A DNA stretch of 64,000 bases from Gp1-AA133 sp964641665. GTDB lineage: Bacteria; Acidobacteriota; Terriglobia; Terriglobales; Acidobacteriaceae. Below are positions 1 to 8,908 of this stretch, in pieces. The number at the start of each line of letters is the position of its first letter. Within the stretch, counting starts at the first letter, position 1. The stretch is from contig CAZXKO010000042.1 in the NCBI GenBank assembly GCA_964641665.1, positions 1 through 64,000 of the forward strand. The letters are read 5' to 3'. Both the position numbers and the translations under genes were made by a program. A model generated the notes under the pieces. The model was not told the origin of the DNA. It saw only the letters and a list, made by a program, of their open reading frames with translations, and made no database searches.

Positions 1-761
1 TGGCTCGTCCTGGTACGAACCATACCAACGCTCTTCAACAATAAGGACACGAGTTCGCTCTGCCGTTGTACGCCAACCTTCTCAAAAAGGTGCTGCAGGT
101 GGGTGCGAGCCGTGGACCGGCGAATGTCGAGCAGTTGGCAGCACTCGTCGAGAGTCTTGCCCTCCATAAGGAGATTCGCCAAACAAGCTTCCGTTGAGGT
201 AAGTCCGTACAACTGACGAAGCTCCGCTTCCGCGGTTTCCATCGGAAATTCTGGATCCATGATAAAGATCAGGCAAGCTGGTGCGTTGCTATCGGCCTTC
301 GCAACCTCCGCCGCAATGGAACGCACCAGCAGCGTGAGTGGTCGCTTCCCGGATGGGCGCCGCACGGCGAGAACGAGGTCTTTTGTATCTGATTTCCCAT
401 CCGCTGGGTTTGCTGCCTGTCGCACCAATTCGAGAAGAGCGGATCCGCTGGCGCCCGCCGCCCGCAAGACGCCAGCGGCGCTCACACTGAGCCCGTCGCG
501 GGCATCCAAAATCTGTTCGGCGGTCTGATTCGCGAGCAGCAACTGGCCGGAGACATTCGTCACCACCAGCCCGATGTTGAGCAAGTCCAGCGCCTCGAAA
601 CCTGCCATCAACAATTGCACGGGCCGATCGTTCCCGGGGTCAATCGGAGTTCCGAGTACAACGTCGCGTGCCTCGGGCGCCGTAGAATACGCCGGAGCAG
701 ACTTCGAGCGTAACGCGGATGGCTTAGCCGCCACGCTCGGCAGACTGCGCATTGTGGACAT
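1..761 (-). CDS. LuxR-type (PAS-like + HTH) transcriptional regulator, 3' end cut by the window
   Basis: Reading the minus strand from an ATG at 761 gives an open frame of about 253 codons that runs off the left edge. A stop lies just upstream in frame (789-791), so 761 or the nearby ATG at 752 is the start. The first ~170 residues resemble a sensory PAS-like domain (a stretch ending NIGLVVTNVSG, then LLLANQTAEQIL). The last ~65 residues are a clear LuxR HTH: LTSTEACLANLLMEGKTLDE followed by RRSTARTHLQHLFEKVG. Only a few C-terminal residues should be missing. It probably responds to a small molecule or redox signal, but no ligand can be read from the sequence. It stands alone, with the next gene (peroxiredoxin) on the same strand about 280 bp upstream. 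Confidence 0.85.
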   Translation of the reverse strand, partial: MSTMRSLPSVAAKPSALRSKSAPAYSTAPEARDVVLGTPIDPGNDRPVQLLMAGFEALDLLNIGLVVTNVSGQLLLANQTAEQILDARDGLSVSAAGVLRAAGASGSALLELVRQAANPADGKSDTKDLVLAVRRPSGKRPLTLLVRSIAAEVAKADSNAPACLIFIMDPEFPMETAEAELRQLYGLTSTEACLANLLMEGKTLDECCQLLDIRRSTARTHLQHLFEKVGVQRQSELVSLLLKSVGMVRTRTS

Positions 762-1039
762 GCTTGAGACTCCGAGACAGGAGACCGCTCAATTTCCTTA
801 ACAGGTGTTCCTGCCTTGCAGCTCAGTGGGGGTGGGCGCTGTAATACGAAACCAAACCTGCTGACCGATACAATCTCTTCAGATATGACTGAAGTAACCG
901 GTGTTTAATCTAGGGGAAAGACGCAGAACCAAACTAGTGAGAAGTACACCACGGGGGTCTGGCTGTGTCAAGGGTAAACCGGGCCGGATCATGACGCGTG
1001 AACGCGGTCCGCGCCGGCCCGGTGGAGGCGTGGAATCAA

Positions 1040-1699
1040 TTACTTGGGTTGGGGGACAATGCGCAAGTACGGTTTGGGCGACTTCCAGCCTCCCGGGTAT
1101 TTCTGCTGCGCTTCCTCGTTCGACACGGCCGGAACGATGATCACATCGTCTCCCTGCTTCCAGTTCACCGGAGTCGCTACCTTGTGCTTCGCGGTGAGTT
1201 GGATCGAATCCAGGACCCGTAGGACCTCGTCGAAATTGCGGCCAGTGCTCATGGGATAGCTCAACATCAACTTGATCTTCTTGTCCGGGCCGATCACGAA
1301 GACCGTGCGCACGGTGGCGTTGTCAGCGGCCGTGCGGCCTTCCGACGTTGTTCCGCTCTGTGCCGGCAACATGTCATAGAGCTTGGCGATCTTTAACTCC
1401 GTGTCCCCGATCATCGGATAGTTCACTTTGTGGCCTTGGGTCTCCTCGATATCGACAGCCCACTTGCCATGATTTACCACGGGATCCACGCTCAGCCCGA
1501 TGATCTTGCAGTTGCGCCGCTGGAAGTCCGGTTGCAGGCCTGCCATGTAGCCAAGCTCCGTGGTGCACACGGGGGTGAAGTCTTTGGGGTGTGAGAACAA
1601 AATCGCCCAGCCATCCCCGATCCACTCGTGAAAGTTAATGGTCCCCTGGGTAGTTTCCGCCGTGAAATCGGGAGCGGTGTCATTGATACGTAGCGACAC
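1040..1699 (-). CDS. 1-Cys peroxiredoxin (Prx6 family)
   Basis: A 219-residue thiol peroxidase of the Prx6/AhpC-TSA class. It reduces hydrogen peroxide and organic peroxides in the cytoplasm. The peroxidatic cysteine is Cys45 in DFTPVCTTELG. The length and the C-terminal extension (GDDVIIVPAVSNEEA, then a PYLRIVPQP tail) match the 1-Cys Prx6 type rather than 2-Cys AhpC. The start is a GTG at 1699, chosen because a perfect AAGGAGG lies 6-7 nt upstream. It is monocistronic. No OxyR-type site is recognisable upstream. Confidence 0.95.
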   Translation of the reverse strand: MSLRINDTAPDFTAETTQGTINFHEWIGDGWAILFSHPKDFTPVCTTELGYMAGLQPDFQRRNCKIIGLSVDPVVNHGKWAVDIEETQGHKVNYPMIGDTELKIAKLYDMLPAQSGTTSEGRTAADNATVRTVFVIGPDKKIKLMLSYPMSTGRNFDEVLRVLDSIQLTAKHKVATPVNWKQGDDVIIVPAVSNEEAQQKYPGGWKSPKPYLRIVPQPK

Positions 1700-2156
1700 G
1701 TTGAACCTCCTTTATGAGCAGTACTTCGGATTCGTTCGGCTTCACCCGCGCCGAAAATTCTACGCTGGTGCCCATTCCCTTTGTCAAACCCCAGTGCGGC
1801 ACCGCACCGAGTAATCTTCGAGAGGTCGGCGGATGAAGAGAATGGCTCGACCTGTCTCGAACTCGCGTCGAAACCCTTCCAGAAGGCGATGCCTAGTTCA
1901 ATAATAGACATCATAGATTAGAGGCGGATGCAGCCGCAAGCGCACCCTCCGAGCAATCTCTGATCGTCGGCGTCCCCTGGTCATCGTATTGCAGGGCGCG
2001 CGCGCAATTCGATAATCGCAAACTCTGGTAGATCGTTGCAGAGAATGGAAGAAGCGAGTTCGCCCGCAGACCGAACTGCTTTCCGATGTCGGATTGCTTT
2101 GATATGATGTTCATGTATTTTTGAAGCGGTCGAAGGTTCCTCGGCCGCGACGACAC
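1700..2156. other. intergenic region, no gene recognised
   Basis: 457 bp between the peroxiredoxin start and tRNA-Asn. Reading frames here show no family resemblance. The part next to 1700 must hold the peroxiredoxin promoter and the part next to 2157 the tRNA promoter, but I see no strong -35/-10 pair. Confidence 0.5.
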
Positions 2157-2231
<75 letters not shown>

Positions 2232-2664
2232 TTCTTTTGCCCGCATAAAACCTGCGTAACATTGACTTTCCGTCCGAATTGTCCCTATCGAGAATTGTCT
2301 TATGCCGCTCGCGAAGATAAATCTTCAGCGCCGGATTGAGCTGCATCTCCTCGTCAGCAAGCACGACGCGTAGTGGTGCACTTGGTCCTTTGCTGACAAG
2401 TTGAGCCGGAACCATCCAAATTGGCGAAAGCGATTCTCCCAGCCAGGCGTCTTGCCAGCTCAGTGCGCCGCAGGTGAGGTGCAAGGTTGTAACGCCCGGC
2501 TCTTCGACGCTGGTACGAGCGTTGTCATGAATACGCCTGAGTCTTCCTGCCCATTCAAGCGGGCTCGCTGCGAATTCAACATCTCCTGGTTCGACCTGAT
2601 ACTCTTCTACGTGTCGGCCACTTGCCTCTTCCAATAGCGGGTGTTTGGATCGTCGTGCAGGCAT
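2232..2664 (-). pseudogene. DUF4011-type helicase N-terminal fragment (remnant)
   Basis: The minus strand encodes a stretch resembling the DUF4011 domain, which normally sits at the N terminus of very large superfamily-1 helicase proteins. Recognisable parts are ARTSVEEPGVTTLHLTCGAL, then WMVPAQLVSK, then DEEMQLNPALKIYLRERH. Similarity stops near 2281. The frame then reads through antisense tRNA sequence, so the downstream helicase is absent. Upstream of the ATG at 2664 the frame stays open only to a stop near 2755. It is therefore a fragment of about 130 residues of a protein usually longer than 1,000. Its position just 3' of tRNA-Asn suggests it is what remains of an integrated island. The family call is from memory of the motif pattern. 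Confidence 0.6.
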
Positions 2665-2800
2665 TGGCGGTCGAATTTCTGACTCGTTGACGACTACGGT
2701 GTTGAATAGCTCGGACGTTCTGGTCGGATGATGGCGTAGTTTGCTGACTCGCGTTGCGACAACCGGTTACGAGGTTTAAGTCAAGAGCACAGGCATTCTG

Positions 2801-2839
2801 TTGACAGGGTTCGATTGTAGTCGAATAATTATTAGACTA
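2801..2839 (+). promoter_or_regulatory. promoter with a near-perfect palindromic operator over the -10; leaderless start
   Basis: TTGACA at 2801-2806 and AATAAT at 2824-2829 are separated by exactly 17 bp. Positions 2818-2839 form a 22-bp palindrome: arms TAGTC/GACTA around a self-complementary AATAATTATT core, with one mismatched pair. The palindrome covers the -10 and ends on the A of the ATG at 2839. Transcription should begin within a few bases of that ATG, and no Shine-Dalgarno is present. This implies a leaderless mRNA and repression by whatever binds the palindrome. Confidence 0.7.
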
Positions 2840-4071
2840 TGGTCGAACTTGAGAACGACTTTGGGCACTGCCGCCGGCTGCTCGGGGAACGGCTGCGGGA
2901 GCCGGCTCCAGGGCGCATTCAGCTCCTTACCGGGCCGCGGCAGGTGGGCAAGACCACACTGCTGCTGGAGCTGGCACGCGAATTCGGCGAGGCAGCCATT
3001 TATATGGCTGGCGACGAGCCCGACGCCGCACTGCCCGGCTTCTGGGAGCGTTGCTGGACGGTAGCCGAAGACCGTGCGCAGCACGGCACAGTCGTCCTGT
3101 TGCTGGACGAGATCCACCATCTACCCGACTGGGCGGCACGGCTCAAAGGACAATGGGACCGCATGCGCCGTCGGCATCTGCCGCTGCACGTGGTCGCGAC
3201 CGGTTCCTCCGCCCTGCGTGTGGCCACGGGATCACGCGAAAGCCTGGCCGGGCGTTTCGAGCGGATGACACTCAGTCACTGGCCAGCCGCAGCTCTGGCC
3301 AGTACGTTTCATCTGTCCGAGCAGGACGCGGCTTTGGGCCTCGTGCAGTTTGGCTCCTATCCCGGTGCGATGGAGTTCAAGACTGATCCTGTGCGATGGC
3401 GTGCCTATGTGAGGGACGCAATCATCGAACCTGCGATTGGGCGGGATGTGTTGGCCTTAGGCGCGGTCCGTCGTCCTGGGCTGCTTCGACAGGTGTTCGC
3501 GATTGCGACGGCATCGCCGGCCCAGATCGTCTCGTTGCAGAAGTTGCAAGGGCAGCTTCAGGACAAAGGCGCGCTTGAAACTGTGGCTCACTACCTGACG
3601 ATGCTACAGGAAGCATACCTGGTGGCGCCGCTGGAGAAGTTTGCCACGCGCGCGCACCGGCGGCGTTTAGCGCCGCCGAAACTGGTGACGCTGAACAACG
3701 CGCTCTTGTCGGCTATGCATCCCGATGGTGCTCCCGATCCGGCGAAAGACCCTGCACGCTTCGGTGCCTGGGTCGAGAACGCGTGTCTGTCCTTCGCTGT
3801 GAACCAGGGGCAGAGGGTCACGTACTGGCGAGAAGAGCCGCTCGAAATCGACGCTGTCTGTGAGGGAAGCTGGGGTAACTGGGCAGTCGAAGTCAAGACG
3901 GGCAGCTTTGACGTTCACGACCTGAAAGGGCTGCTGGAGGTGTGTCGCCGAAATCCAAAATTCACGCCCTTGGTGATCACACCGCCAGGAGCTGAGAGTG
4001 TGGCTCGGCGTCATGGGGTGCGTAGCGTGAGCTGGCAGGAGTTCCTTATGTCAGGGCCGCCGACGGAGTAG
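2839..4071 (+). CDS. AAA ATPase with C-terminal DUF4143-type domain
   Basis: 410 residues. Walker A is GPRQVGKT at residues 32-39 and Walker B is VVLLLDE, with Asp89-Glu90. A sensor-like VVATGSSALR follows, then SLAGRFERMTLSHWP, typical of AAA_14 proteins. The C-terminal third is the DUF4143-like part. It contains EIDAV near residue 336 and AVEVKTG near 349-355, an arrangement resembling the PD-(D/E)XK nuclease fold. The cellular role of these proteins is unknown; they have been linked loosely to toxin-antitoxin or mobile-element biology. The gene is monocistronic, downstream of an island remnant, and expressed from a palindrome-controlled promoter that may be autoregulated. Confidence 0.85.
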   Translation: MVELENDFGHCRRLLGERLREPAPGRIQLLTGPRQVGKTTLLLELAREFGEAAIYMAGDEPDAALPGFWERCWTVAEDRAQHGTVVLLLDEIHHLPDWAARLKGQWDRMRRRHLPLHVVATGSSALRVATGSRESLAGRFERMTLSHWPAAALASTFHLSEQDAALGLVQFGSYPGAMEFKTDPVRWRAYVRDAIIEPAIGRDVLALGAVRRPGLLRQVFAIATASPAQIVSLQKLQGQLQDKGALETVAHYLTMLQEAYLVAPLEKFATRAHRRRLAPPKLVTLNNALLSAMHPDGAPDPAKDPARFGAWVENACLSFAVNQGQRVTYWREEPLEIDAVCEGSWGNWAVEVKTGSFDVHDLKGLLEVCRRNPKFTPLVITPPGAESVARRHGVRSVSWQEFLMSGPPTE

Positions 4072-4263
4072 TCTGGCTCATTGAGGTAGCCGATACAACG
4101 CGAGGCGATCGGGGTTGCCGGCAGCAAAGTACAGCCATCCGGCGAGCATGCGGACCAAGCCTGACTCTCTGGCAATTCGGAACTTGCTGTGCTTTTGCCC
4201 GTGAACACAATCCTCCAAACGGGCAAGATCTGCCCGCTTACAATCGGTTTGAATAGCGTCCCA

Positions 4264-4734
4264 ATGGAAGCTTTCAAAATCGCGGTCACCTGTGTGGTTG
4301 CGGCGGTGCTTTATGGGATTGTTCACGACCAGTTCACCGCCAGAATCTGCCTGGAATACTTCACCATTTTTCACCCACCGATCTTTCACACCCAGTCTCC
4401 AACATGGCTTGGCATCGGGTGGGGCGTCCTCGCCACCTGGTGGGTTGGAGTGTTTTTCGCCATTCCAATGATTCTCGGGGCGCGGGCAGGTTCTCGTCCG
4501 CTGCTGCGCGCTTCCGAGCTCAGACCCTCAATCGCTATGCTGCTGGCCTTTATGGCGGCGAGCGCTGTCATCTTCGGCTGCATCGGCTACATTCTCGCCC
4601 GATGGGGATTCGTGAACACAGATTGGCTGACATTCTCGGCCTCTCGCATGGTGCGCTGTCGCTTCATGGCGGATTGGTGGGCACACAGTGCTTCCTACGC
4701 GAGTGCATTCGTTGGTGGCACCGTGCTGTTGTGA
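4264..4734 (+). CDS. small integral membrane protein of unknown function
   Basis: 156 residues from the ATG at 4264 (MEAFKIAVTCVVAAVLYGIV). The frame extends upstream to a GTG at 4189, but the hydrophobic first helix fits the shorter form. Four hydrophobic segments can be seen: residues ~5-20, WLGIGWGVLATWWVGVFF, LLAFMAASAVIFGCIGYIL, and a short final one. Between the first two lies the conserved-looking DQFTARICLEYFTIFHPPIF. I recall this signature in uncharacterised bacterial membrane proteins but know no function. The protein ends abruptly in its last helix; the +1 frame continues with a basic tail (TYRRRLR), so a small C-terminal frameshift is possible. No Shine-Dalgarno is obvious. Confidence 0.6.
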   Translation: MEAFKIAVTCVVAAVLYGIVHDQFTARICLEYFTIFHPPIFHTQSPTWLGIGWGVLATWWVGVFFAIPMILGARAGSRPLLRASELRPSIAMLLAFMAASAVIFGCIGYILARWGFVNTDWLTFSASRMVRCRFMADWWAHSASYASAFVGGTVLL

Positions 4735-4831
4735 TGACGTATCGCCGACGCCTTCGAGTTCAGGATTCATCGGAACGCTGAACCGGGGAAGCCCCATGCT
4801 GAGGTCTCGATGACCTCGGTACCAGACAGGA

Positions 4832-4857
4832 GTAAACGTTTACGGCGTCTGTATAAT
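4832..4857 (+). promoter_or_regulatory. LacI-family-like operator plus -10 box before the GH39 gene
   Basis: The perfect 12-bp palindrome GTAAACGTTTAC (4832-4843) has the central CG and flanks typical of LacI/GalR-family operators. It lies just upstream of a consensus TATAAT at 4852-4857, where a bound repressor would block polymerase. The GH39 start codon is 33 bp further on. Related palindromes precede both GH127 genes. Confidence 0.65.
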
Positions 4858-4889
4858 GGGCGACGCTCGCCGTACCCGGAGGCCTTTCA

Positions 4890-6578
4890 ATGAAATGCCA
4901 TCGCCTGCTTTGCGCCGCGATCCTCCTCCTGACTGGCCCGTGCTGGCCCCAGGAGCCCCCGCAAAGTGTGCACATCCACGCTGCGTTCGATCAACCCGCC
5001 GGTGCGTTGCCCCCGATCTGGAACTACTTCGGCTACGACGAGCCCAACTACACGTACGCTCCTAATGGGAAGAAACTGCTCGGCGAATTGGCCGCCATGA
5101 ATCCTGCGCCCACCTACGTTCGAGTTCACAATCTTTTTACCAGCGGCGACGGGTCTGGCTCTCTAAAATGGGGATCGACGAATGTCTATACAGAAGATGC
5201 CGCCGGACATCCCGTGTACAGCTGGACTATCCTCGATCAGATTTTCGATGCATTTCACGCAGCAGGAATCACACCGCTGGTCGAAATCGGCTTCATGCCG
5301 CAAGCGCTTTCGGTCCACCCGGAACCCTATCGTCACGACTTTCCGGGGGGCGCCCTTGGCGACATTTTCACGGGTTGGGCGTATCCGCCGAAGGACTACT
5401 CCAAGTGGTCGGAGCTTGTTTTTCAGTTTGTTCACCATCTTCGGGAACGCTACGGCGATCGCGAGGTGAAAAACTGGCTATGGGAGGTCTGGAACGAGCC
5501 CGACATCGATTATTGGAAAGGGACACCCGAGGAATACTTCAAACTCTATGATTTTTCCGTCGAGGCGGTGCAGCGGGCGCTCCCTGAAGCGCGCATCGGG
5601 GGACCGGACAGCACTGGACCGGGCAGCAAACGCGCAGCTGATTTTCTGCGAGCGTTTCTGGAACATTGTGCGCATGGGAAGAATTTCGCGAACGGCAGGA
5701 CTGGTTCCCGTCTGGACTTCATCAGCTTTCATCCCAAGGGGGCTCCCACCTGGCAAGCAGACCACGTGCAGATGGGGATTCAACGCCAGCTGAACGCAAT
5801 CGAGGAGGGCTTCAAGATCACGGCGTCGTTTCCAGAGTGGCGGCAGACTCCGATCGTGCTCGGCGAGTCTGATCCCGAAGGCTGTGCAGCCTGCTCTGCA
5901 AAGGACAGGCCACAGAACCTGTATCGCAACGGACCTCTGTACGGCGCCTACACAGTCGAAGTTTTGAATACGATCCCGGAGTTGGCCCAAAAGGAAAACG
6001 TGAATTTCCTTGGGGCTGTTACCTGGGCTTTCGAATTCGAAGATCAGCCTATCTTCGCGGGTTTTCGTGAGCTGGCAACGGATGGGGTGGACAAGCCCGT
6101 CCTGAATGCCTTTCGCATGCTCGGATTACTCGGAAACGAACGCGTCCGGGCCACCAGTTCAGGAGCCCTTGCGAGTGAAGAGGTTGTGCGCTCTGGAGTA
6201 CGCGGCCAACCTGACATCAATGCGACCGCGACGCGCAAAGATAGAGAGATCGAAGTCCTCGTCTGGAACTACCACGACGATGATCTTCCTTTCCCTGCCG
6301 CGCCCATCGCCTTACAGATTACTGGCCTTCCCGCGAAGGCCGGGCGCACGCTGGTCGAACACTTCCGCATCGACTCCGATCACAGCGACGCTTTTACGGT
6401 GTGGAAGGAAATGGGCTCGCCCTCGGCCCCTTCTGAAACCGAATACAAGCGCCTGGAACGCGCGGGACAATTGCAGCTGATGACCTCGCCCTCGTGGATC
6501 GCAACTCAGCAGGGCGCGGTGCAATTGCAGTTCAACCTGCCCAGGCAGGCCCTCTCACTGATCCGCCTGACGTGGTAA
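4890..6578 (+). CDS. secreted glycoside hydrolase family 39 (beta-xylosidase-like)
   Basis: 562 residues with an N-terminal Sec signal (KCHRLLCAAILLLTGPCWPQ), so exported. The TIM-barrel core carries WEVWNEPDIDYW, with Glu203 as the expected acid/base, and IVLGESDPEGC, with Glu326 as the expected nucleophile. Both fit GH39, whose members release xylose or related sugars from glycosides with retention. The C-terminal ~150 residues look like the usual GH39 beta-sandwich. The gene has its own promoter with a LacI-type operator and converges on the GH127 gene at its 3' end. Together with the two arabinofuranosidase-type genes it points to arabinoxylan or arabinan-containing plant polymers as substrate. 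Exact specificity cannot be read from sequence. Confidence 0.85.
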   Translation: MKCHRLLCAAILLLTGPCWPQEPPQSVHIHAAFDQPAGALPPIWNYFGYDEPNYTYAPNGKKLLGELAAMNPAPTYVRVHNLFTSGDGSGSLKWGSTNVYTEDAAGHPVYSWTILDQIFDAFHAAGITPLVEIGFMPQALSVHPEPYRHDFPGGALGDIFTGWAYPPKDYSKWSELVFQFVHHLRERYGDREVKNWLWEVWNEPDIDYWKGTPEEYFKLYDFSVEAVQRALPEARIGGPDSTGPGSKRAADFLRAFLEHCAHGKNFANGRTGSRLDFISFHPKGAPTWQADHVQMGIQRQLNAIEEGFKITASFPEWRQTPIVLGESDPEGCAACSAKDRPQNLYRNGPLYGAYTVEVLNTIPELAQKENVNFLGAVTWAFEFEDQPIFAGFRELATDGVDKPVLNAFRMLGLLGNERVRATSSGALASEEVVRSGVRGQPDINATATRKDREIEVLVWNYHDDDLPFPAAPIALQITGLPAKAGRTLVEHFRIDSDHSDAFTVWKEMGSPSAPSETEYKRLERAGQLQLMTSPSWIATQQGAVQLQFNLPRQALSLIRLTW

Positions 6579-6591
6579 TCTTCGCCCCTGG

Positions 6592-8664
6592 CTACGCCGG
6601 TAATAACAAGTTCCAAACCTGCATGGAAGTTGCTTGCCGGTTGGCCCAGGCGTAGTAGGGAATGAAGGTCAGCGGCACTCGACGAGTCTTCGCTGACTCT
6701 CCGCCGTAGCGGGAGTAGAGCGATTTCTGCGACGCCTCTCGTTCGAAGACAGCGCCCGCATGGTGCAGCACTATCATTCCGCCCAGCAGGTCGCTCTTGA
6801 ACTCGGTTTGAAATTGATCGGACGGCCGGCGGCCGGGGCTGACGGCAACATCACTCAGGGACACGCCGCTGGGCTGATCGACCTCCTCCAGGCAATAGAT
6901 AAGTGGCCCGCGCTGAATGGCCACTCGCCCGGTGTCGTCGGCCACATGAGGGTTCGCTTCAATGACCTGAGGCACCACCTCGAGCCTCATCTGGATGACG
7001 TCGCCCTTCGACCAGCGACGACGAATGGGGAGGTATTCTCCGGCCTTCGCACCGGCGAACGTTTTGTTGTTCACTGAAACCTTAGCTTGATCAGCCCAGC
7101 CGGGAACACGCAGGTAGAAAGTGAACTCCGAAGGCTCAGCCGGTGTGACTGTTATGTCGACATCCCCGTCCCATGGATAGTTGGTCTTCTGTGTCACCTT
7201 CAGGCCGACGCCGTTTTCCAGGTGCCAGTCAAGTTCGGAGTTGTCGTAAAGGTGTGCGTAGATCCCATCGCTGCTGGTGCTATAGAAGTATCCGGGCAGC
7301 GAACCGAAGGTGCGCTCGAGGTTGGGCGGACAACACGTTACGTCGTACCAGGGATTCCGAATCTTGTCGCCGGTCGAAGGATCAAAGGCCAGCGGGTTGC
7401 GATAACAGTACAGCGTACCGTCCAGCGACATCCCGGAGTTGATTCCGTTGTACAGGGCCCGTTCCATGACGTCGGTAAACTTCGCGTCGCCGGTCACCGC
7501 CAACATCCGCCAGTTCCACATCATGTTCCCGATTGCGGCACAGCTTTCGCCGTAGGCCCGGAAATTGGGCAGCTCGTAAGCGTCCCCGAATGCCTCTCCG
7601 TCGGAACGCGATCCCACTCCACCCGTAACGTACATCTTGGTGGCGGTCATGTCGCCCCAAAGCGTGTTCAAAGTTTTCAGATAGGTTGGGTCGCCCGTCT
7701 CCATGTAGTAGTCGGTCGCGCCGCAGCAGGCGTACATTGCGCGAACGGCATGCCCTTCCAGTTTGGTGCGGGCCGTGAAGGGGGTTCCGCTGAACATGTA
7801 GATGGTCCGGCGCTCGGGCAACTGCAGACGTTCGTCGCCTTCGAGGATGTAGCCAGCAAGGTCGAGCTGACGCTGGTCGCCGGTGATGCGGTAGAGCTCG
7901 ATCAACCCCATTTCAATTTCAGGATGGCCAGACACGATGGGCATCTTCGGCGCTGGGCCGTAGTTGGGCTGAAGAAAATCGTTGACGAAACGAATGCCGG
8001 CGTCGAGCAGCCGGCGATCGCCCGTTCCGCGGTAGTAGGCGATCGCCCCTTGCAGCATGTGTCCGATGTTGTAGAGTTCGTGGCCGGTGGTCTGCGTTTG
8101 CTTGAGCATTCGCAGGCTCTTGCGGTCATCCTGGTAATAAGTGTTCAAGTACCCGCTGGGTTCCTGGACCGCGATCACCTCGTCGATGACTTTGTCGGTA
8201 ATGGCGCGAAGTTCAGGGCGATCTCCAGATTGCAGCACAAACCCCACCGCCTCGGTCCATTTGTAGATATCGGAATCGGAAAACACCGGTCCGCTCTGCG
8301 CCGCGTCGCTTTTGCCAACCAGGCGTCGAAAGTTATTCATGCGGCCATTAGCTTCCAGCAGATCGTGCATGCTGGGAATGCTCTTGGTCACGTTGATGTC
8401 GCGACGCCGCGCCCAGAAGCTGCCGGTGATCGTCACGGCTCGCACTGGAATGTCCCGCAGTTTGGCGTGGGGTGACTTGGCTAGATTTTCGATGCCCTGG
8501 TCTTTCCAGCCAGGAGCATCCGTAAGCGTCACGTTACTCGGCGGTATCGGGGTTCGGTCAGTTGCCGCGGCGAAAATCCGGCGGCTGGGAAGGGACGATA
8601 AGGCCGCGACCGAGACTGCTGAGGTTATAAAATCCCGACGCGAAACACTTTTCTTCCTTGCCAT
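6592..8664 (-). CDS. Tat-exported GH127 family beta-L-arabinofuranosidase-like protein
   Basis: 690 residues from the ATG at 8664, chosen because GAGGTG lies 7 nt upstream and a twin-arginine signal begins there (KKSVSRRDFITSAVSVAALSS). The body is the DUF1680/GH127 alpha/alpha barrel. The zinc/thiolate catalytic site is recognisable: Glu and Cys in YGESCAAIGNMMWNW, and the Cys pair in VTCCPPNLER. In GH127 enzymes one of that pair is the nucleophile. The enzyme would remove beta-L-arabinofuranose from plant glycans or hydroxyproline-rich glycoproteins in the periplasm. It is divergent from the aldo/keto reductase gene across a region with LacI-like half-palindromes and convergent with GH39. 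Confidence 0.87.
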   Translation of the reverse strand: MARKKSVSRRDFITSAVSVAALSSLPSRRIFAAATDRTPIPPSNVTLTDAPGWKDQGIENLAKSPHAKLRDIPVRAVTITGSFWARRRDINVTKSIPSMHDLLEANGRMNNFRRLVGKSDAAQSGPVFSDSDIYKWTEAVGFVLQSGDRPELRAITDKVIDEVIAVQEPSGYLNTYYQDDRKSLRMLKQTQTTGHELYNIGHMLQGAIAYYRGTGDRRLLDAGIRFVNDFLQPNYGPAPKMPIVSGHPEIEMGLIELYRITGDQRQLDLAGYILEGDERLQLPERRTIYMFSGTPFTARTKLEGHAVRAMYACCGATDYYMETGDPTYLKTLNTLWGDMTATKMYVTGGVGSRSDGEAFGDAYELPNFRAYGESCAAIGNMMWNWRMLAVTGDAKFTDVMERALYNGINSGMSLDGTLYCYRNPLAFDPSTGDKIRNPWYDVTCCPPNLERTFGSLPGYFYSTSSDGIYAHLYDNSELDWHLENGVGLKVTQKTNYPWDGDVDITVTPAEPSEFTFYLRVPGWADQAKVSVNNKTFAGAKAGEYLPIRRRWSKGDVIQMRLEVVPQVIEANPHVADDTGRVAIQRGPLIYCLEEVDQPSGVSLSDVAVSPGRRPSDQFQTEFKSDLLGGMIVLHHAGAVFEREASQKSLYSRYGGESAKTRRVPLTFIPYYAWANRQATSMQVWNLLLPA

Positions 8665-8743
8665 ATTCGCACCTCGTTTCTGTGGCAACCTCGGTTGAGC
8701 AACGTGGGAACGGGGAACCTCAAGGAGTACAATCGACTTTCGC

Positions 8744-8806
8744 AGCAAACGATTTCTCGACCGACTTTATAGTCCGCTGCGAAAATGCCTGTCAAGCGTT
8801 TCTTGG
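8744..8806. promoter_or_regulatory. two degenerate LacI-type operator candidates in a divergent promoter region
   Basis: AGCAAACGATTTCT (8744-8757) differs at few positions from the perfect palindrome before the second GH127 gene (9929-9942). TCAAGCGTTTCTTG (8793-8806) is a weaker relative on the other strand. They lie between the divergent GH127 gene (start 8664) and the aldo/keto reductase gene (start 8909), where one regulator could control both directions. Confidence 0.45.
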
Positions 8807-8908
8807 TGACCTTGTTGGGCGGGAATTCTTAGCCGTTGACGAAAAACCCCGAACCGCATCGAGACTTTATCAAACGGTCGGAAGTCGACGACCATTCGAG
8901 GTGATCGA

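Noticed and set aside
7087..8475. A 462-codon open frame on the plus strand opposite the first GH127 gene
   Set aside because: Antisense shadow of a strongly supported gene; no motif and no ribosome-binding site.
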